Source of the DNA: CAYLXP01 sp964387425
GTDB lineage: Bacteria; Verrucomicrobiota; Kiritimatiellia; UBA8416
Assembly (NCBI GenBank): GCA_964387425.1
Contig: CAYLXP010000088.1
Coordinates: 1-22,750, forward strand
Direction: 5' to 3'
Length of the DNA: 22,750 nt
The translations under genes were made by a program, and so were the position numbers. Shown here in pieces: positions 1-8,619 of the stretch; the stretch's first letter is position 1; every line of letters begins with the position of its first letter. The notes under the pieces were generated by a model. It was not told the origin of the DNA, ran no database searches, and saw only the letters and a program-made list of their open reading frames with translations.

Positions 1-44
1 ACATCAGCAAATCAAAACCCCACCTCACCGTCAACAGGAAAACG

Positions 45-1052
45 TCACTTGCATAGTGCCGTCGATTGGCGGACCACGAGCTCGGGCTTCAGCAGAACGT
101 ACTCGGGACTCTCGGGCTCCTCTTTTGCCTCGATACGATTCAAGAGCAGGTCGGACGCGCGCTGTCCGATCTCCGTCGGAGCTTGCCGAACCGTCGTGAG
201 CGCGGGTGTTATCATCTCGGCGAAATCCAGATCAGCGTAGCCGACAACGGAGAGATCCTCGGGAACAGACAGCCCCATTGCGTGCGCCTCGCTTATCACA
301 AGCCACGCCAACTTGTCGGTGGCCGCAAACACGGCGGTGGGACGGGAGTCCTGGGAAAGTAGCTCTTTGATGAGCCCTCGAGCAACATCGTTATCATGAC
401 CCGTCACCGCGACCTCCTGGCAGCCGGCACTTTCTACGCTCTCAACTGCGGCTCGGAACGCCTCGCGACGTTCGCGCATCGTGGGCAATTCTTCGAACGC
501 GATCGCGGCCACTCGTCGGTGGCCCAAGTCCAGTAGATGTTCAGCAGCCAGACGCCCCCCCAGGGTATCGTCCGTCCCAACGAAATCGAGTTGAGCCGTT
601 TCCGGCGGAGGGGTGTCGATCGTAACAACGGGAAGCTTGGCGCGCAGACTCTCCTCAAGGACGTCTTCGCCACCATACCAGAGAATCAGCCCCTCCACGC
701 GCCGGTCCAGCATGTGGTTCAAGCGTTTCGCGTTCTGCTCCCGGTCGCCAGACATCTCAAGCGTGAGCGGCAGATAGCCACGTTCCACCAGGCGATCGTG
801 AATGCCACACTGGATGTCGCTGAACCAACTACCATGGGATGATCGAAGCACAACGCCAATCATGCGGGTATGCCCGGTCTGCATGCTCTGCGCCACGAGA
901 TTGGGACGATACCCCATCTCGTCGGCGACTTTCCGTACCAACGCCACCGTCTTCGGACTGTGCAGGTCCGCCTTGCCGGTGAGAATTCGACTCACCGTCA
1001 TGTGCGACACACCACAACGCTCTGCTATCTTCAATATTCCTGAACGAGCCAC
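45..1052 (-). CDS. LacI-family transcriptional repressor
   Basis: DNA-binding regulator of the LacI/GalR family, 335 aa, normal for the family. The N-terminal helix-turn-helix is clear (IAERCGVSHMTVSRIL, about residues 9-24, then a hinge helix ending GYRPNLVAQSM). A periplasmic-binding-protein-like effector domain follows, with GVVLRSSHGSWFSDI, GTDDTLGGRLAAEHLLDLGHRRVA and SVVGYADLDFAEMITPALTTV. I chose the GTG at 1052 because GAGG lies 8 nt upstream and the HTH then begins at residue 6. TTG at 1091 or GTG at 1088 would add 12-13 residues. It is divergent from the beta-propeller gene at 1281, so it probably controls that gene and itself. The ligand is presumably a sugar (family knowledge) but cannot be named. 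Confidence 0.9.
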   Translation of the reverse strand: MARSGILKIAERCGVSHMTVSRILTGKADLHSPKTVALVRKVADEMGYRPNLVAQSMQTGHTRMIGVVLRSSHGSWFSDIQCGIHDRLVERGYLPLTLEMSGDREQNAKRLNHMLDRRVEGLILWYGGEDVLEESLRAKLPVVTIDTPPPETAQLDFVGTDDTLGGRLAAEHLLDLGHRRVAAIAFEELPTMRERREAFRAAVESVESAGCQEVAVTGHDNDVARGLIKELLSQDSRPTAVFAATDKLAWLVISEAHAMGLSVPEDLSVVGYADLDFAEMITPALTTVRQAPTEIGQRASDLLLNRIEAKEEPESPEYVLLKPELVVRQSTALCK

Positions 1053-1106
1053 CGCGTTAACCTCACAAGTTTGTCGGGAACAATTCACCAATGGTTACGT
1101 GAACAC

Positions 1107-1136
1107 GGTATATCACGGAGCCGACCTAATCCGCAA
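1107..1136 (-). promoter_or_regulatory. Candidate sigma-70 promoter of the LacI-type gene
   Basis: Read on the minus strand, TTGCGG (1131-1136) and an extended -10 TGaTATACC (hexamer 1107-1112) are separated by 18 nt. Two weak inverted repeats overlap or follow it: TTCAC/GTGAA (1084-1088 and 1099-1103) and GTGA/TCAC (1099-1102 and 1113-1116). Either could be an autoregulatory operator. Pattern match only. Confidence 0.35.
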
Positions 1137-1200
1137 AAGGAATTCTCCGCCACCAGGGAAACCTGATGGCGACAGGCGCAGCCTGGTAGTGCCGGTTCCC

Positions 1201-1229
1201 TTGCATGGCAGAGGCGGGTGCGCCATACT
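1201..1229 (+). promoter_or_regulatory. Candidate sigma-70 promoter of the beta-propeller gene
   Basis: TTGCAT (1201-1206) and CATACT (1224-1229) are separated by exactly 17 nt, leaving a leader of about 45 nt before the GTG at 1281. The match to consensus is moderate (3/6 and 4/6). It lies in the 228-nt divergent region shared with the LacI-type gene. Confidence 0.35.
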
Positions 1230-1280
1230 CAACGACAGCTCACTGCGATGAAAACGGTCCACTGAAAGGCTGCCAATCAC

Positions 1281-4200
1281 GTGAAAACTCCTACGAGCCT
1301 CCTTGCTATCCTGCTGTTCTGTGCCGGGAACATGTCTGCCGTCAGCGACGCGAAGACTTACCTGTCGCCGGATGATCTCCCTGCCGGCCTGATCGTATGC
1401 CTGGGCGATGAAAGCATGGGTACATCGTTCAAGGGGGACGCACGAATTGTACATGTCCCCGATGCGTTTGATGGCCGGAATCTGCCGTACGTGGACAACC
1501 TGGTGAATGCCATTGTGAGCGTGGGGCCGCCATCCGGAGCGCTCCGTACAGAGATCTTGCGCGCCCTTGCGCCGGGCGGAGTTGCGTTCATCTTGCGCGA
1601 CTCGACTGGAGAAGTTGCTGAACGCATCGTGAAGCCACAGTCGGACAGTTTGGATGACTGGACCCACTTCTGGCAGGGGCCGGACAACAACGGCGTTGCC
1701 GAGGACACCGTTGTCGGCCCACCTCAGCATATGCAGTGGCTGGCCGGCCCACAATGGACACGGCACCATGACGTGGACAAGGGCGGCAACCCATCCATTC
1801 GCCCCCTGCTAACGGCCGGGGGACGACTTTACTACATGCTCGACGAGACGGTTTCCTCCGATATGAGCGTGCCGGCATCATGGGTCCTGCTCGCCCGGGA
1901 TGCATTCAACGGCATTCTACTCTGGAAGAGGTCGATACAGGTGGCATCACGAAGCAAGCTGGATCAAGTCTGGCGCACCATGGTAGTGGACGAGAAGAAC
2001 GTGTATGTGCCGCTTGCCCCGGGAGCCCCACTGAGCGTGCTCGACGGCGCAAGCGGAGAGTTGCTCAGGACCTGCAAAGGTACAGAGGGATACACCGAGG
2101 TCGTCAAAGATGGCGCCACGCTCTACCTCGTCTGCGGCGGCATGGTGAAAGCGGTTTCCGCCACCACGGGGGAGACCGCTTGGGGCTGGAGCACCGGCGA
2201 GGGCGAATCGATTATCCTGCTGACATTGGCCGCGAGTGGCGGTTCCATCTTCGTACGGACGGACAAGCGGGTATGTTGCCTGGCCGGACAAACAGGCACA
2301 CTGCAATGGGACTGGGCGGCGGCCAGCCATGCCAAGCCCATGCCGAAGCAATTGGTGGCAACTCATGAACGCCTGTTGGTGGCCGGCGGTGTGGTACTCG
2401 TATCGCACGGCGGTGATGACCCCAATGTTCTTAAGAAGGACGCCGCCATCTACAAGGGGTCGCACGCCCGGATACACGATTACGACGGGAAGCTCTCGGC
2501 GCTCTCCGCAGACAGCGGGAAAGTGCTCTGGACAAGCGAGTATCTGCCCAATCTGGACGATCGCAAGCCGGGCGAGATCTATGTTGTTGGGGATACCGTC
2601 TGGATGGGGCCGGACTTCTCCAGTCCGCGTGACTTGCGCAGTGGCAAGGTGAAGCAGAAGCGTGACGTGCTCAACCGACTGTGGACCGACGGCCATCACT
2701 ACCGCTGCTACCCGGGCAAGGCAACGTCCCGCTACATTATGACCGCAAAACGCGGAATCGAGTTCTTCGACATCAAGGGAGAAGAGCACTCACGCAACAA
2801 CTGGCTGCGGTCAACCTGTACGATCGGCGTCACCCCGGCCAATGGGCTACTCTACAATCCCCCTCACTCCTGTGGCTGCTACATTGAAGCACAGCTTTTC
2901 GGCTTCTGGGCACTGGCAGGGAGTAGAGGGAAGGAGTCAGGAATCAGGGGGCAGGAGTCAGAGGTAAACCGCCTGGTCAAAGGCCCTGCGTTCGGAAAGC
3001 TCGCCTCTGATGGGGCGACACGCATGGAGTCGTCCTGGCCAACCTATCGCGGTAACAGCGAACGCGGCGGAAGTATCGCAATGTCGCTACCGCGCGAAAT
3101 GTCTACCCGCTGGACGGCGGCCCTGGACGCGGAGCCGGGCGCAGTGACAATCGGTGACGGCAGGGTCTTCGCCGTCTCTAAAACAACGGGAGTTCTGTCT
3201 GCGTTGTCTGCCGCAACGGGCAAAGTGCAATGGCAGTTCGAGGCTGCGGGTGGGCTGGACTCGCCACCAACATTCGAGCAGAAGACCGGATGTCTCCTGC
3301 AAGGAGGGCGCGACGGAGTCGTCTATTGCCTGCGGGCCTCAGACGGCGCGCTGGTCTGGAAATTCCGGGCGGCGCCGAAACGCATAAACACCGTGGCATT
3401 TGGGCAGGTGGAATCCGTGTGGCCGGTCCACGGTGCCGTGCTGGTTGAGAATGGCGTGGCCTATGTTTGCGCCGGGCGCTCATCCTACCTCGATGGTGGG
3501 GTTCATATTTACGGACTGGATGTGGCCACGGGCAAGGTACTGCATCGTCGCGTGATCACCAGCGAGCGCGTCGGCGCCATGGAGCCACCACCAGATGCGG
3601 ACCGGTATAAGCAGCGCATCAAACAGAACTGGATGGACTACCTGACCTTTCTGGCCCCCGACAAGAGCGATTCGTTTTCGATGGAGGGGTTGCGCGCGGA
3701 CATCATGAGCGCACGTGACGGCAGTGTCTTTCTGCGGCACATGGTTCTCGACCGTAAGCTGCAGCCACAGGACGGCATTCAGCCGCACCTGACTTCGACA
3801 TCCTCAATCCTGGATGACACGCAGCACAATCGTGCTTATTGGCTTCTCGGGATGGGGAAGTTCGAACGTATCCCGGTCGCCTATTCCTGGATTCTGCAGA
3901 AGAGCATCGGAGTCCCGTACGGCGTGATGATGAGCTTTGATTCAGAGACGGTCTGGTCTATTCACCAGCAAGGGCGGAAACGCGGCAAAGTGGTCTATGC
4001 GCTGGTTGCCATGCCGCGTCCTGATCCCAGCGATCCGGATAACCTGCAGCCTGACTTTGCCGAGCGGACGTCGGCACGCAAGGAGCCGCTGTGGCGGGTC
4101 GAGCTGCCACTGAGGCCACGGGCTATGCTCAGTGCCGGCGGCGCCGTCTACGTTGCCGGCATTACTGACAGCACGGCCAGCCTGCTGCGCGTTGAGCCCG

Positions 4201-4331
4201 ACGGCATCAAGGAACGTTACTCGCTGCCTGCCGCACCCGTATGGGATGGCATGGCCGCCTCGAGCAGCAAACTCGTCGTCCCGCTCATCGATGGATCCGT
4301 GCGGTGTTTTGGTGGCGGGAATGCAAGGTGA
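1281..4331 (+). CDS. Secreted PQQ-type beta-propeller protein with degenerate methyltransferase-like N-terminus
   Basis: Protein of 1016 aa with a Sec signal peptide (residues 1 to about 24). GTG start; GAAAGG lies 11 nt upstream. Residues about 34-105 resemble a shrunken Rossmann/SAM-methyltransferase fold: LPYVDNLVNAIVSV followed by LRALAPGGVAFIL, but CLGDESMG stands where the glycine-rich SAM loop is expected. DDWTHFWQGPDNN (126-138) then opens a long region of PQQ-like propeller blades such as LSALSADSGKVLW and LSALSAATGKVQW. The two propeller halves are joined near YNPPHSCGCY (about 525-534), and the second starts near SWPTYRGNSERGG (about 584). Proteins of this architecture are frequent in Planctomycetes and relatives, and their function is unknown. 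Residues about 546-563 are encoded by a low-complexity repeat. It is probably regulated by the divergent LacI protein. Confidence 0.85.
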   Translation: MKTPTSLLAILLFCAGNMSAVSDAKTYLSPDDLPAGLIVCLGDESMGTSFKGDARIVHVPDAFDGRNLPYVDNLVNAIVSVGPPSGALRTEILRALAPGGVAFILRDSTGEVAERIVKPQSDSLDDWTHFWQGPDNNGVAEDTVVGPPQHMQWLAGPQWTRHHDVDKGGNPSIRPLLTAGGRLYYMLDETVSSDMSVPASWVLLARDAFNGILLWKRSIQVASRSKLDQVWRTMVVDEKNVYVPLAPGAPLSVLDGASGELLRTCKGTEGYTEVVKDGATLYLVCGGMVKAVSATTGETAWGWSTGEGESIILLTLAASGGSIFVRTDKRVCCLAGQTGTLQWDWAAASHAKPMPKQLVATHERLLVAGGVVLVSHGGDDPNVLKKDAAIYKGSHARIHDYDGKLSALSADSGKVLWTSEYLPNLDDRKPGEIYVVGDTVWMGPDFSSPRDLRSGKVKQKRDVLNRLWTDGHHYRCYPGKATSRYIMTAKRGIEFFDIKGEEHSRNNWLRSTCTIGVTPANGLLYNPPHSCGCYIEAQLFGFWALAGSRGKESGIRGQESEVNRLVKGPAFGKLASDGATRMESSWPTYRGNSERGGSIAMSLPREMSTRWTAALDAEPGAVTIGDGRVFAVSKTTGVLSALSAATGKVQWQFEAAGGLDSPPTFEQKTGCLLQGGRDGVVYCLRASDGALVWKFRAAPKRINTVAFGQVESVWPVHGAVLVENGVAYVCAGRSSYLDGGVHIYGLDVATGKVLHRRVITSERVGAMEPPPDADRYKQRIKQNWMDYLTFLAPDKSDSFSMEGLRADIMSARDGSVFLRHMVLDRKLQPQDGIQPHLTSTSSILDDTQHNRAYWLLGMGKFERIPVAYSWILQKSIGVPYGVMMSFDSETVWSIHQQGRKRGKVVYALVAMPRPDPSDPDNLQPDFAERTSARKEPLWRVELPLRPRAMLSAGGAVYVAGITDSTASLLRVEPDGIKERYSLPAAPVWDGMAASSSKLVVPLIDGSVRCFGGGNAR
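2917..2965 (+). repeat. Purine-rich short repeat inserted in the propeller linker
   Basis: The 9-mer AGGAGTCAG occurs at 2932-2940 and 2953-2961, exactly 21 bp apart, within a purine-rich stretch that also contains GAATCAGGGGG. It encodes a charged linker (SRGKESGIRGQESEV) unlike the surrounding propeller sequence, and the reading frame is kept. Such GGAGTCAG-type units are a kind of dispersed bacterial repeat; that identity here is an inference. Confidence 0.5.
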
Positions 4332-4349
4332 TGAAGGGTTGGGTCACCT
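4326..4349. other. Inverted repeat spanning two convergent stop codons
   Basis: AGGTGA (4326-4331) and TCACCT (4344-4349) form perfect 6-bp arms around a 12-nt loop. Each arm contains one of the two facing stop codons (TGA at 4329-4331, and the minus-strand TGA at 4344-4346). There is no T-tract, so terminator function is uncertain. Confidence 0.3.
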
Positions 4350-5552
4350 GACGATGAGGACTGTCCCCATGGGCTTGTATGCTCCCAAGCCGAGGTAGAT
4401 CGCAGGGTCATAGAGATAGCCCGAGTTGATCTCCCCACCGAATGTCGGGTGGCGGTTGATGCCGGTGGGACGATTAAGCGAATCACCATAGGCCGTCTTG
4501 TAGACGTTGGCAGCTCCATCCACTTGGACTCCATCGACGTACATGTAGAGGTGCCCTTTAACCTTGAAGCCTCCGTACACGGTATCCACTTCATTGGTAT
4601 TGCCATCCGTATCGAAATACACGCTAAGCTGGTACCAGGTATTCGAGGTGATAGGGTGCGCCAGTGTTGTTGCGTCTGACAGCCTGAAGCGGATCTGATC
4701 TGCCTGAGTGGACAGGAAATCCGTACCGGCATAGTCAATCATCTTGAGAAGTGAGGAATCCGTACCGGGCCAGTTGAACCATGTCTCGATCTTGAAGCCG
4801 CCATATGTCTCGACATCGGTTGTGTTCAGCAGATCAATCGCATCCGTTACACCGCGGGCGCCGCCGGTCCCGCTAATAGAGCCGCCGGACTTCCCGGGAG
4901 GTACCACACCCGCATGGTAGCCGCCCGCACTGTTCATCGTGCTATGGTTAAGGCCATTGCCTCGGTCGATAACCCTCGTCGTGGTGCCNNNNNNNNNNNN
5001 NNNNNNNNNNNNNNNNNNNNNNNNNNNNNNNNNNNNNNNNNNNNNNNNNNNNNNNNNNNNNNNNNNNNNNNNNNNNNNNNNNNNNNNNCCGTCGGCCAGA
5101 ACACTGGGAGAATCGAAGTCCCTGCGCCCCCATGTTGTGAAGCGAATCCTGTTCTCGTTCCGACCAAAGCCCCATCCCTCTCCGCCATGTCGAGCAAACA
5201 CACGTTGAATGCCATTTGTGCCATTCGGGCGAATCCACGCCATGACTGTCAGATTGCTGGTTAAGTTGTTGAGCACTGCAGGATGAGCGAGATAGACTTC
5301 ATCGTTGCTGCCATTGAAGCTCGCCGATGTGCCGGTAAACGACCGGGCACCATCGCCACCCAATACCGGACCCGGACCCGCCACGGGTTGATAGGTTCCA
5401 TCTAGCCCGTTCATTGAACTGTCGAAAGCAACTGTGTTACCCGAAGGCGTTGCTGTCTCATCGAGCTTCCAGTGGCCCACGAGAGCCGCATCCGTACTCC
5501 CACCCAGAGCAAGCAGAAACCCCACAATGCATGTTAGCGTGAGCGTTTTCAT
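4344..5552 (-). CDS. Secreted LamG/concanavalin-A-like protein, interrupted by an assembly gap
   Basis: Begins with a Sec signal peptide (MKTLTLTCIVGFLLALGGS, cleavage near residue 22) and an ATG preceded by GAGAGG 6 nt upstream. Before the gap, LVGHWKLDETATPSG, ASFNGSNDEVYLAHP and NLTVMAWIRPNGTNG are typical of a LamG-type jelly-roll carbohydrate-binding fold. After the gap a second LamG-like module appears (GGFKIETWFNWPG, NTWYQLSVYFDTDG, HLYMYVDGVQVDG). The 100 Ns are a placeholder, so the true length and whether the frame continues are unknown. It might be one two-domain protein or two genes. No PEP-CTERM-like anchor is visible at the C-terminus. As the last gene after three sulfatases it may bind the same extracellular glycan. 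Confidence 0.65.
   Translation of the reverse strand: MKTLTLTCIVGFLLALGGSTDAALVGHWKLDETATPSGNTVAFDSSMNGLDGTYQPVAGPGPVLGGDGARSFTGTSASFNGSNDEVYLAHPAVLNNLTSNLTVMAWIRPNGTNGIQRVFARHGGEGWGFGRNENRIRFTTWGRRDFDSPSVLADXXXXXXXXXXXXXXXXXXXXXXXXXXXXXXXXXXGTTTRVIDRGNGLNHSTMNSAGGYHAGVVPPGKSGGSISGTGGARGVTDAIDLLNTTDVETYGGFKIETWFNWPGTDSSLLKMIDYAGTDFLSTQADQIRFRLSDATTLAHPITSNTWYQLSVYFDTDGNTNEVDTVYGGFKVKGHLYMYVDGVQVDGAANVYKTAYGDSLNRPTGINRHPTFGGEINSGYLYDPAIYLGLGAYKPMGTVLIVR
4989..5088. other. Assembly gap of exactly 100 Ns
   Basis: Exactly 100 N characters, the usual placeholder for a gap of unknown size. It sits between two LamG-like modules, where near-identical repeats could have collapsed the assembly. Any translation across it is artificial. 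Confidence 0.98.
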
Positions 5553-5614
5553 ATTCTACCTCTCGGTCCTTCTGCCGGGGTTCCTCCGCCCCTTGCCGCT
5601 GCAAGTGTGCGATA

Positions 5615-7057
5615 TCACTTTGCGTAGTTTCCAAACCTGAACTTCTTAAGCTCCGGCTCAACACGCTGCTCGCGAATGATCTGCTCCATGCGCTTGACGA
5701 TCTTCGGATTGTCTTCTGCCACGTTGTGCTCTTCGGAGAGGTCATCCTTGAGATTGTACAGCTCGAGGGGCGCGTTGGGCTTCTTCGCCACACTCCGCTT
5801 CAGCCCCTTCCAGTCCCCGATGCGAACGGCGATCTGTCCACCGTAGCCGGCGAAATCCCAGAAGAGGAACTCGTGCTTCTTCTGTTGCTTCGATTTTCCC
5901 AACAGTTCCGGAAGAATGCTGATGCCGTCGGTGTTGGCGGGAGCTTTCACCCCGGTAATATCTGCGATCGTTGCCAAAACATCGTAGTGGGCACCAACGT
6001 GGTCGGAGACCGTGTCGGCCGGAATCTTGCCCGGCCAACGGGCGATGAACGGCTCGCGGATGCCGCCTTCGTAGATCGACCCTTTCAGCCCACGCAGCTC
6101 GCCGACGCTGTCGAAGAACTCGTAGTCAACCTGCTTGAGATAGGTAGCACCGTTGTCCGAGGTGAACAGAACGATGGTGTTCTCATCGACGCCCTTCTCC
6201 TTGAGTAGCGCAAACAGTCGCCCCATCTGCTCATCCATGAAGGTGATCATCGCTGCGTAGCAGGCCCGTGGAGTCGGGTGCGGAAGATAGGCCCCGCCCT
6301 TGTAGGGGGTCTCCTCCCACTTGCCAAGATACGCATCGATGTCCTCCTGCGGCGCCTGCAGCGCAAGGTGTGGAATGACGGTGGGATAGTAGACAAAGAA
6401 AGGCTTGTCGTGGTTCTTCTCGATGAACTTCAGCATCTCGTCCGCAACCATCTGTGGTCCGTACTTCTCACCCGTCAGCCCGCGGGTGTTGCCTTCGAGG
6501 ATCTCCGGTTTCCCATCGCGGTCGAGGTACTTCGGATAGAGGTTGTGGGCATGTCGCTGACAGTTGAAGCCGTAGAACGTATCGAAGCCCTGCTTAAGCG
6601 GATCGCCGGTTGAGCCCCCTGCACCCAAACCCCACTTACCGAAACAACCCGTGGCATAGCCCTTGGCCTTGAGGAGCTCCGCAATGGTGACATCGCTGTC
6701 ACGGAGCGGTGTTTGGCCACCGTAGATGGTCATCCCGTCGACCTCTCTCCGTGAGTTCTTCATCTCGCCGTTGTTACGAATGTAGGCGTGCCCGCCGTGG
6801 AAGCCGGTCATCAGGTTGCAGCGCGCCGGTGCACAGACCGGGGCACCGGTGTAGAACTGTGTGAAGCGCATGCCCTCTTTCGCCATGCGGTCGAGGTGGG
6901 GCGTTCGAATGATCTTCTGTCCGTAGGAGCCCAGCTCCCGGTAGCCAAGGTCATCCGCCATCACAAGGACAATATTCGGCTTTGCGGCAACGGCGGAGGA
7001 AACCGCCATGAGTATTGCGGCTGTCAGTACCATAGCACCACGTAGACGTGTGTTCAT
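5615..7057 (-). CDS. Sulfatase (arylsulfatase family, S1-type)
   Basis: Hydrolyses sulfate esters using a formylglycine residue; 480 aa with a Sec signal peptide (cleavage near AVAA, residue 25), so probably periplasmic or secreted. The key residues are visible: metal ligands in MADDLGY (D35, D36), the formylglycine motif C75-A-P-A-R79, K141 in GKWGLG, H230 in VIPHLALQ, D301-N302 in FTSDNGATY and K325 in LKGSIYEGGIREP. The ATG has GGGAG 7 nt upstream. It lies 17 nt downstream of the next sulfatase, so the two are almost certainly co-transcribed. Position of sulfate and sugar cannot be inferred. The activating formylglycine-generating or anSME enzyme is not in this window. Confidence 0.93.
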   Translation of the reverse strand: MNTRLRGAMVLTAAILMAVSSAVAAKPNIVLVMADDLGYRELGSYGQKIIRTPHLDRMAKEGMRFTQFYTGAPVCAPARCNLMTGFHGGHAYIRNNGEMKNSRREVDGMTIYGGQTPLRDSDVTIAELLKAKGYATGCFGKWGLGAGGSTGDPLKQGFDTFYGFNCQRHAHNLYPKYLDRDGKPEILEGNTRGLTGEKYGPQMVADEMLKFIEKNHDKPFFVYYPTVIPHLALQAPQEDIDAYLGKWEETPYKGGAYLPHPTPRACYAAMITFMDEQMGRLFALLKEKGVDENTIVLFTSDNGATYLKQVDYEFFDSVGELRGLKGSIYEGGIREPFIARWPGKIPADTVSDHVGAHYDVLATIADITGVKAPANTDGISILPELLGKSKQQKKHEFLFWDFAGYGGQIAVRIGDWKGLKRSVAKKPNAPLELYNLKDDLSEEHNVAEDNPKIVKRMEQIIREQRVEPELKKFRFGNYAK

Positions 7058-7074
7058 TTGTATCTCCCGTATGG

Positions 7075-8619
7075 TTATTCTCTGTTCTGTTTCTGAATGG
7101 CCTTCTCAATAGCACTAAGGTCCGGCTTGACCGGCCGGCCTGTTTCGTTGCTCACCGGGTACTGCGCCTGCTGGCGATCCAGCTCGCGAATCATCTCCTG
7201 CGCCATCTTCAAAGCCAGCTGCGGCTTCTCGTCCAGCTGGTTCTGCGCCTCACCGATATCGTCAGCCAGGTTCGTCAGTTGCCACCGACGGTACGCGTGC
7301 TCATAAATGAGTTTCCAGTCGCCATCAGTCCAGGTTGTGAAAAGGTGGTTGCGGTGACGTCCATGGGGAAAATGTACGAGGTACTTCTGCGGACGATGCG
7401 TTCCGGGAGTGCCCTTGAAGTATGGCGCGATGTCCTTCCCGTCGACAACGGTGCCTTCGGGAATCTCGCTGCCAGCAAGCTTCACGATCGTCGGAAAGAA
7501 GTCGGCGGGGATGACCAGGTCATCCTCGATGCTGCCGGCTTGGATCGAAAGCGCCTTTTGCAGTGGGTGTTCGGGATCCGGCTTGGCCCAGGCCACGATC
7601 ATCGGTACGCGGTTGCCGCCCTCGAAGCGCGTTCCCTTGATTCCCTTCAGCGGGAGGTTCGGGGGACCATCACTCCCATTGTCCGAGAAGAAGATGACCA
7701 GCGTTTCTTCAGCCACGCCCAGATCATTGAGGTGATCCAGCAGATCCCCCAGCGACTTGTCCATCCCTTCAACCAGCGTCGCAAAGGCCAGCGCCTTCCC
7801 CTTGAGCTCCGGGTAGTTCGCAGCAAAGCGTGCATCTGTTTCGAAGGGCGCGTGGACAGCGTAGTGCGACATATAACTGAAGAAAGGCTTGTCTTGTTCC
7901 ACAGCATCCTGAATCGCAGCCTTCATTTCGAGCGTGATGGCCTCCGTCAGAAACGTCTTCGTACCGTGGTATTTCTCTAACCCCGGCACGTCCCATCGAT
8001 TGCCGCCGCGGCGCCACGCTGCGCTGTAATTCTTCTCGCCCCAGTAGGACCCGGGACCGCCGGCGCCGTGGCCGGCAATGTTGACGTGAAAGCCGAGGTT
8101 CAGCGGATCGCCCGCCGGCGTGTCGTTCGGACCAAAGTGGGCTTTGCCGGCATGGATCGTGCGATAGCCGGCATCGGCCAACACGCTAGGCAGCGTCGGC
8201 AGTTCAGGATCAACACCCGAGACGCACCAGGCAGGACCGTGTAGCCCCCCTTCGTTCACCTTCCCCGTATCGGCGCTTACCTGCGGATCCGTCCACGTGG
8301 TGATACGTAGGCGTGGCGCTTCCTGTCCCGTCAACAGCGACGCCCGTGTCGGTGTGCAGACCGAATAGGCATGGGCGTTGACAAAACGACGGCCCTGTCG
8401 CGCCAGGCGTTCCATGCTCGGCGTCCGGTAACGGGCGTTCAGCGGGGCATCCACAAAACCGCCATCGGGACTCGGAACGAAACGCACCGATGTGTCGGTC
8501 ACGCCCATGTCATCAACCAGGAAGAAGAGAATGTTCGGACTGGAGGGAGCTTCCGCATACATGCCGTTTACGGTCGCGAGCAGAGCCAAGTAAAGCGCGG
8601 CTATGTATCCTGTTTTCAT
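7075..8619 (-). CDS. Sulfatase (S1-type)
   Basis: Second formylglycine sulfatase, 514 aa, with a Sec signal peptide (about residues 1-24). Active-site landmarks: D36-D37 in LVDDMGV, C88-T-P-T-R92, K159 in HAGKAHFG, H256 in YAVHAPFE, D313-N314 in FSDNGSDG and K328 in GIKGTRFEGGNRVP. ATG with GAGG 8 nt upstream. It differs clearly from the other two sulfatases in its insert between the formylglycine motif and GKAHFG, which suggests a different linkage specificity. It is followed after 17 nt by the next sulfatase and preceded by a 196-nt palindrome-rich spacer. Confidence 0.93.
   Translation of the reverse strand: MKTGYIAALYLALLATVNGMYAEAPSSPNILFFLVDDMGVTDTSVRFVPSPDGGFVDAPLNARYRTPSMERLARQGRRFVNAHAYSVCTPTRASLLTGQEAPRLRITTWTDPQVSADTGKVNEGGLHGPAWCVSGVDPELPTLPSVLADAGYRTIHAGKAHFGPNDTPAGDPLNLGFHVNIAGHGAGGPGSYWGEKNYSAAWRRGGNRWDVPGLEKYHGTKTFLTEAITLEMKAAIQDAVEQDKPFFSYMSHYAVHAPFETDARFAANYPELKGKALAFATLVEGMDKSLGDLLDHLNDLGVAEETLVIFFSDNGSDGPPNLPLKGIKGTRFEGGNRVPMIVAWAKPDPEHPLQKALSIQAGSIEDDLVIPADFFPTIVKLAGSEIPEGTVVDGKDIAPYFKGTPGTHRPQKYLVHFPHGRHRNHLFTTWTDGDWKLIYEHAYRRWQLTNLADDIGEAQNQLDEKPQLALKMAQEMIRELDRQQAQYPVSNETGRPVKPDLSAIEKAIQKQNRE

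Noticed and set aside
1947..2789. Minus-strand open frame of 280 codons inside the beta-propeller gene
   Set aside because: No recognisable motif; the plus-strand frame shows clear propeller repeats throughout.
7048..7980. Plus-strand open frame of 310 codons opposite a sulfatase
   Set aside because: The opposite strand carries all sulfatase active-site motifs; this frame has no family features.
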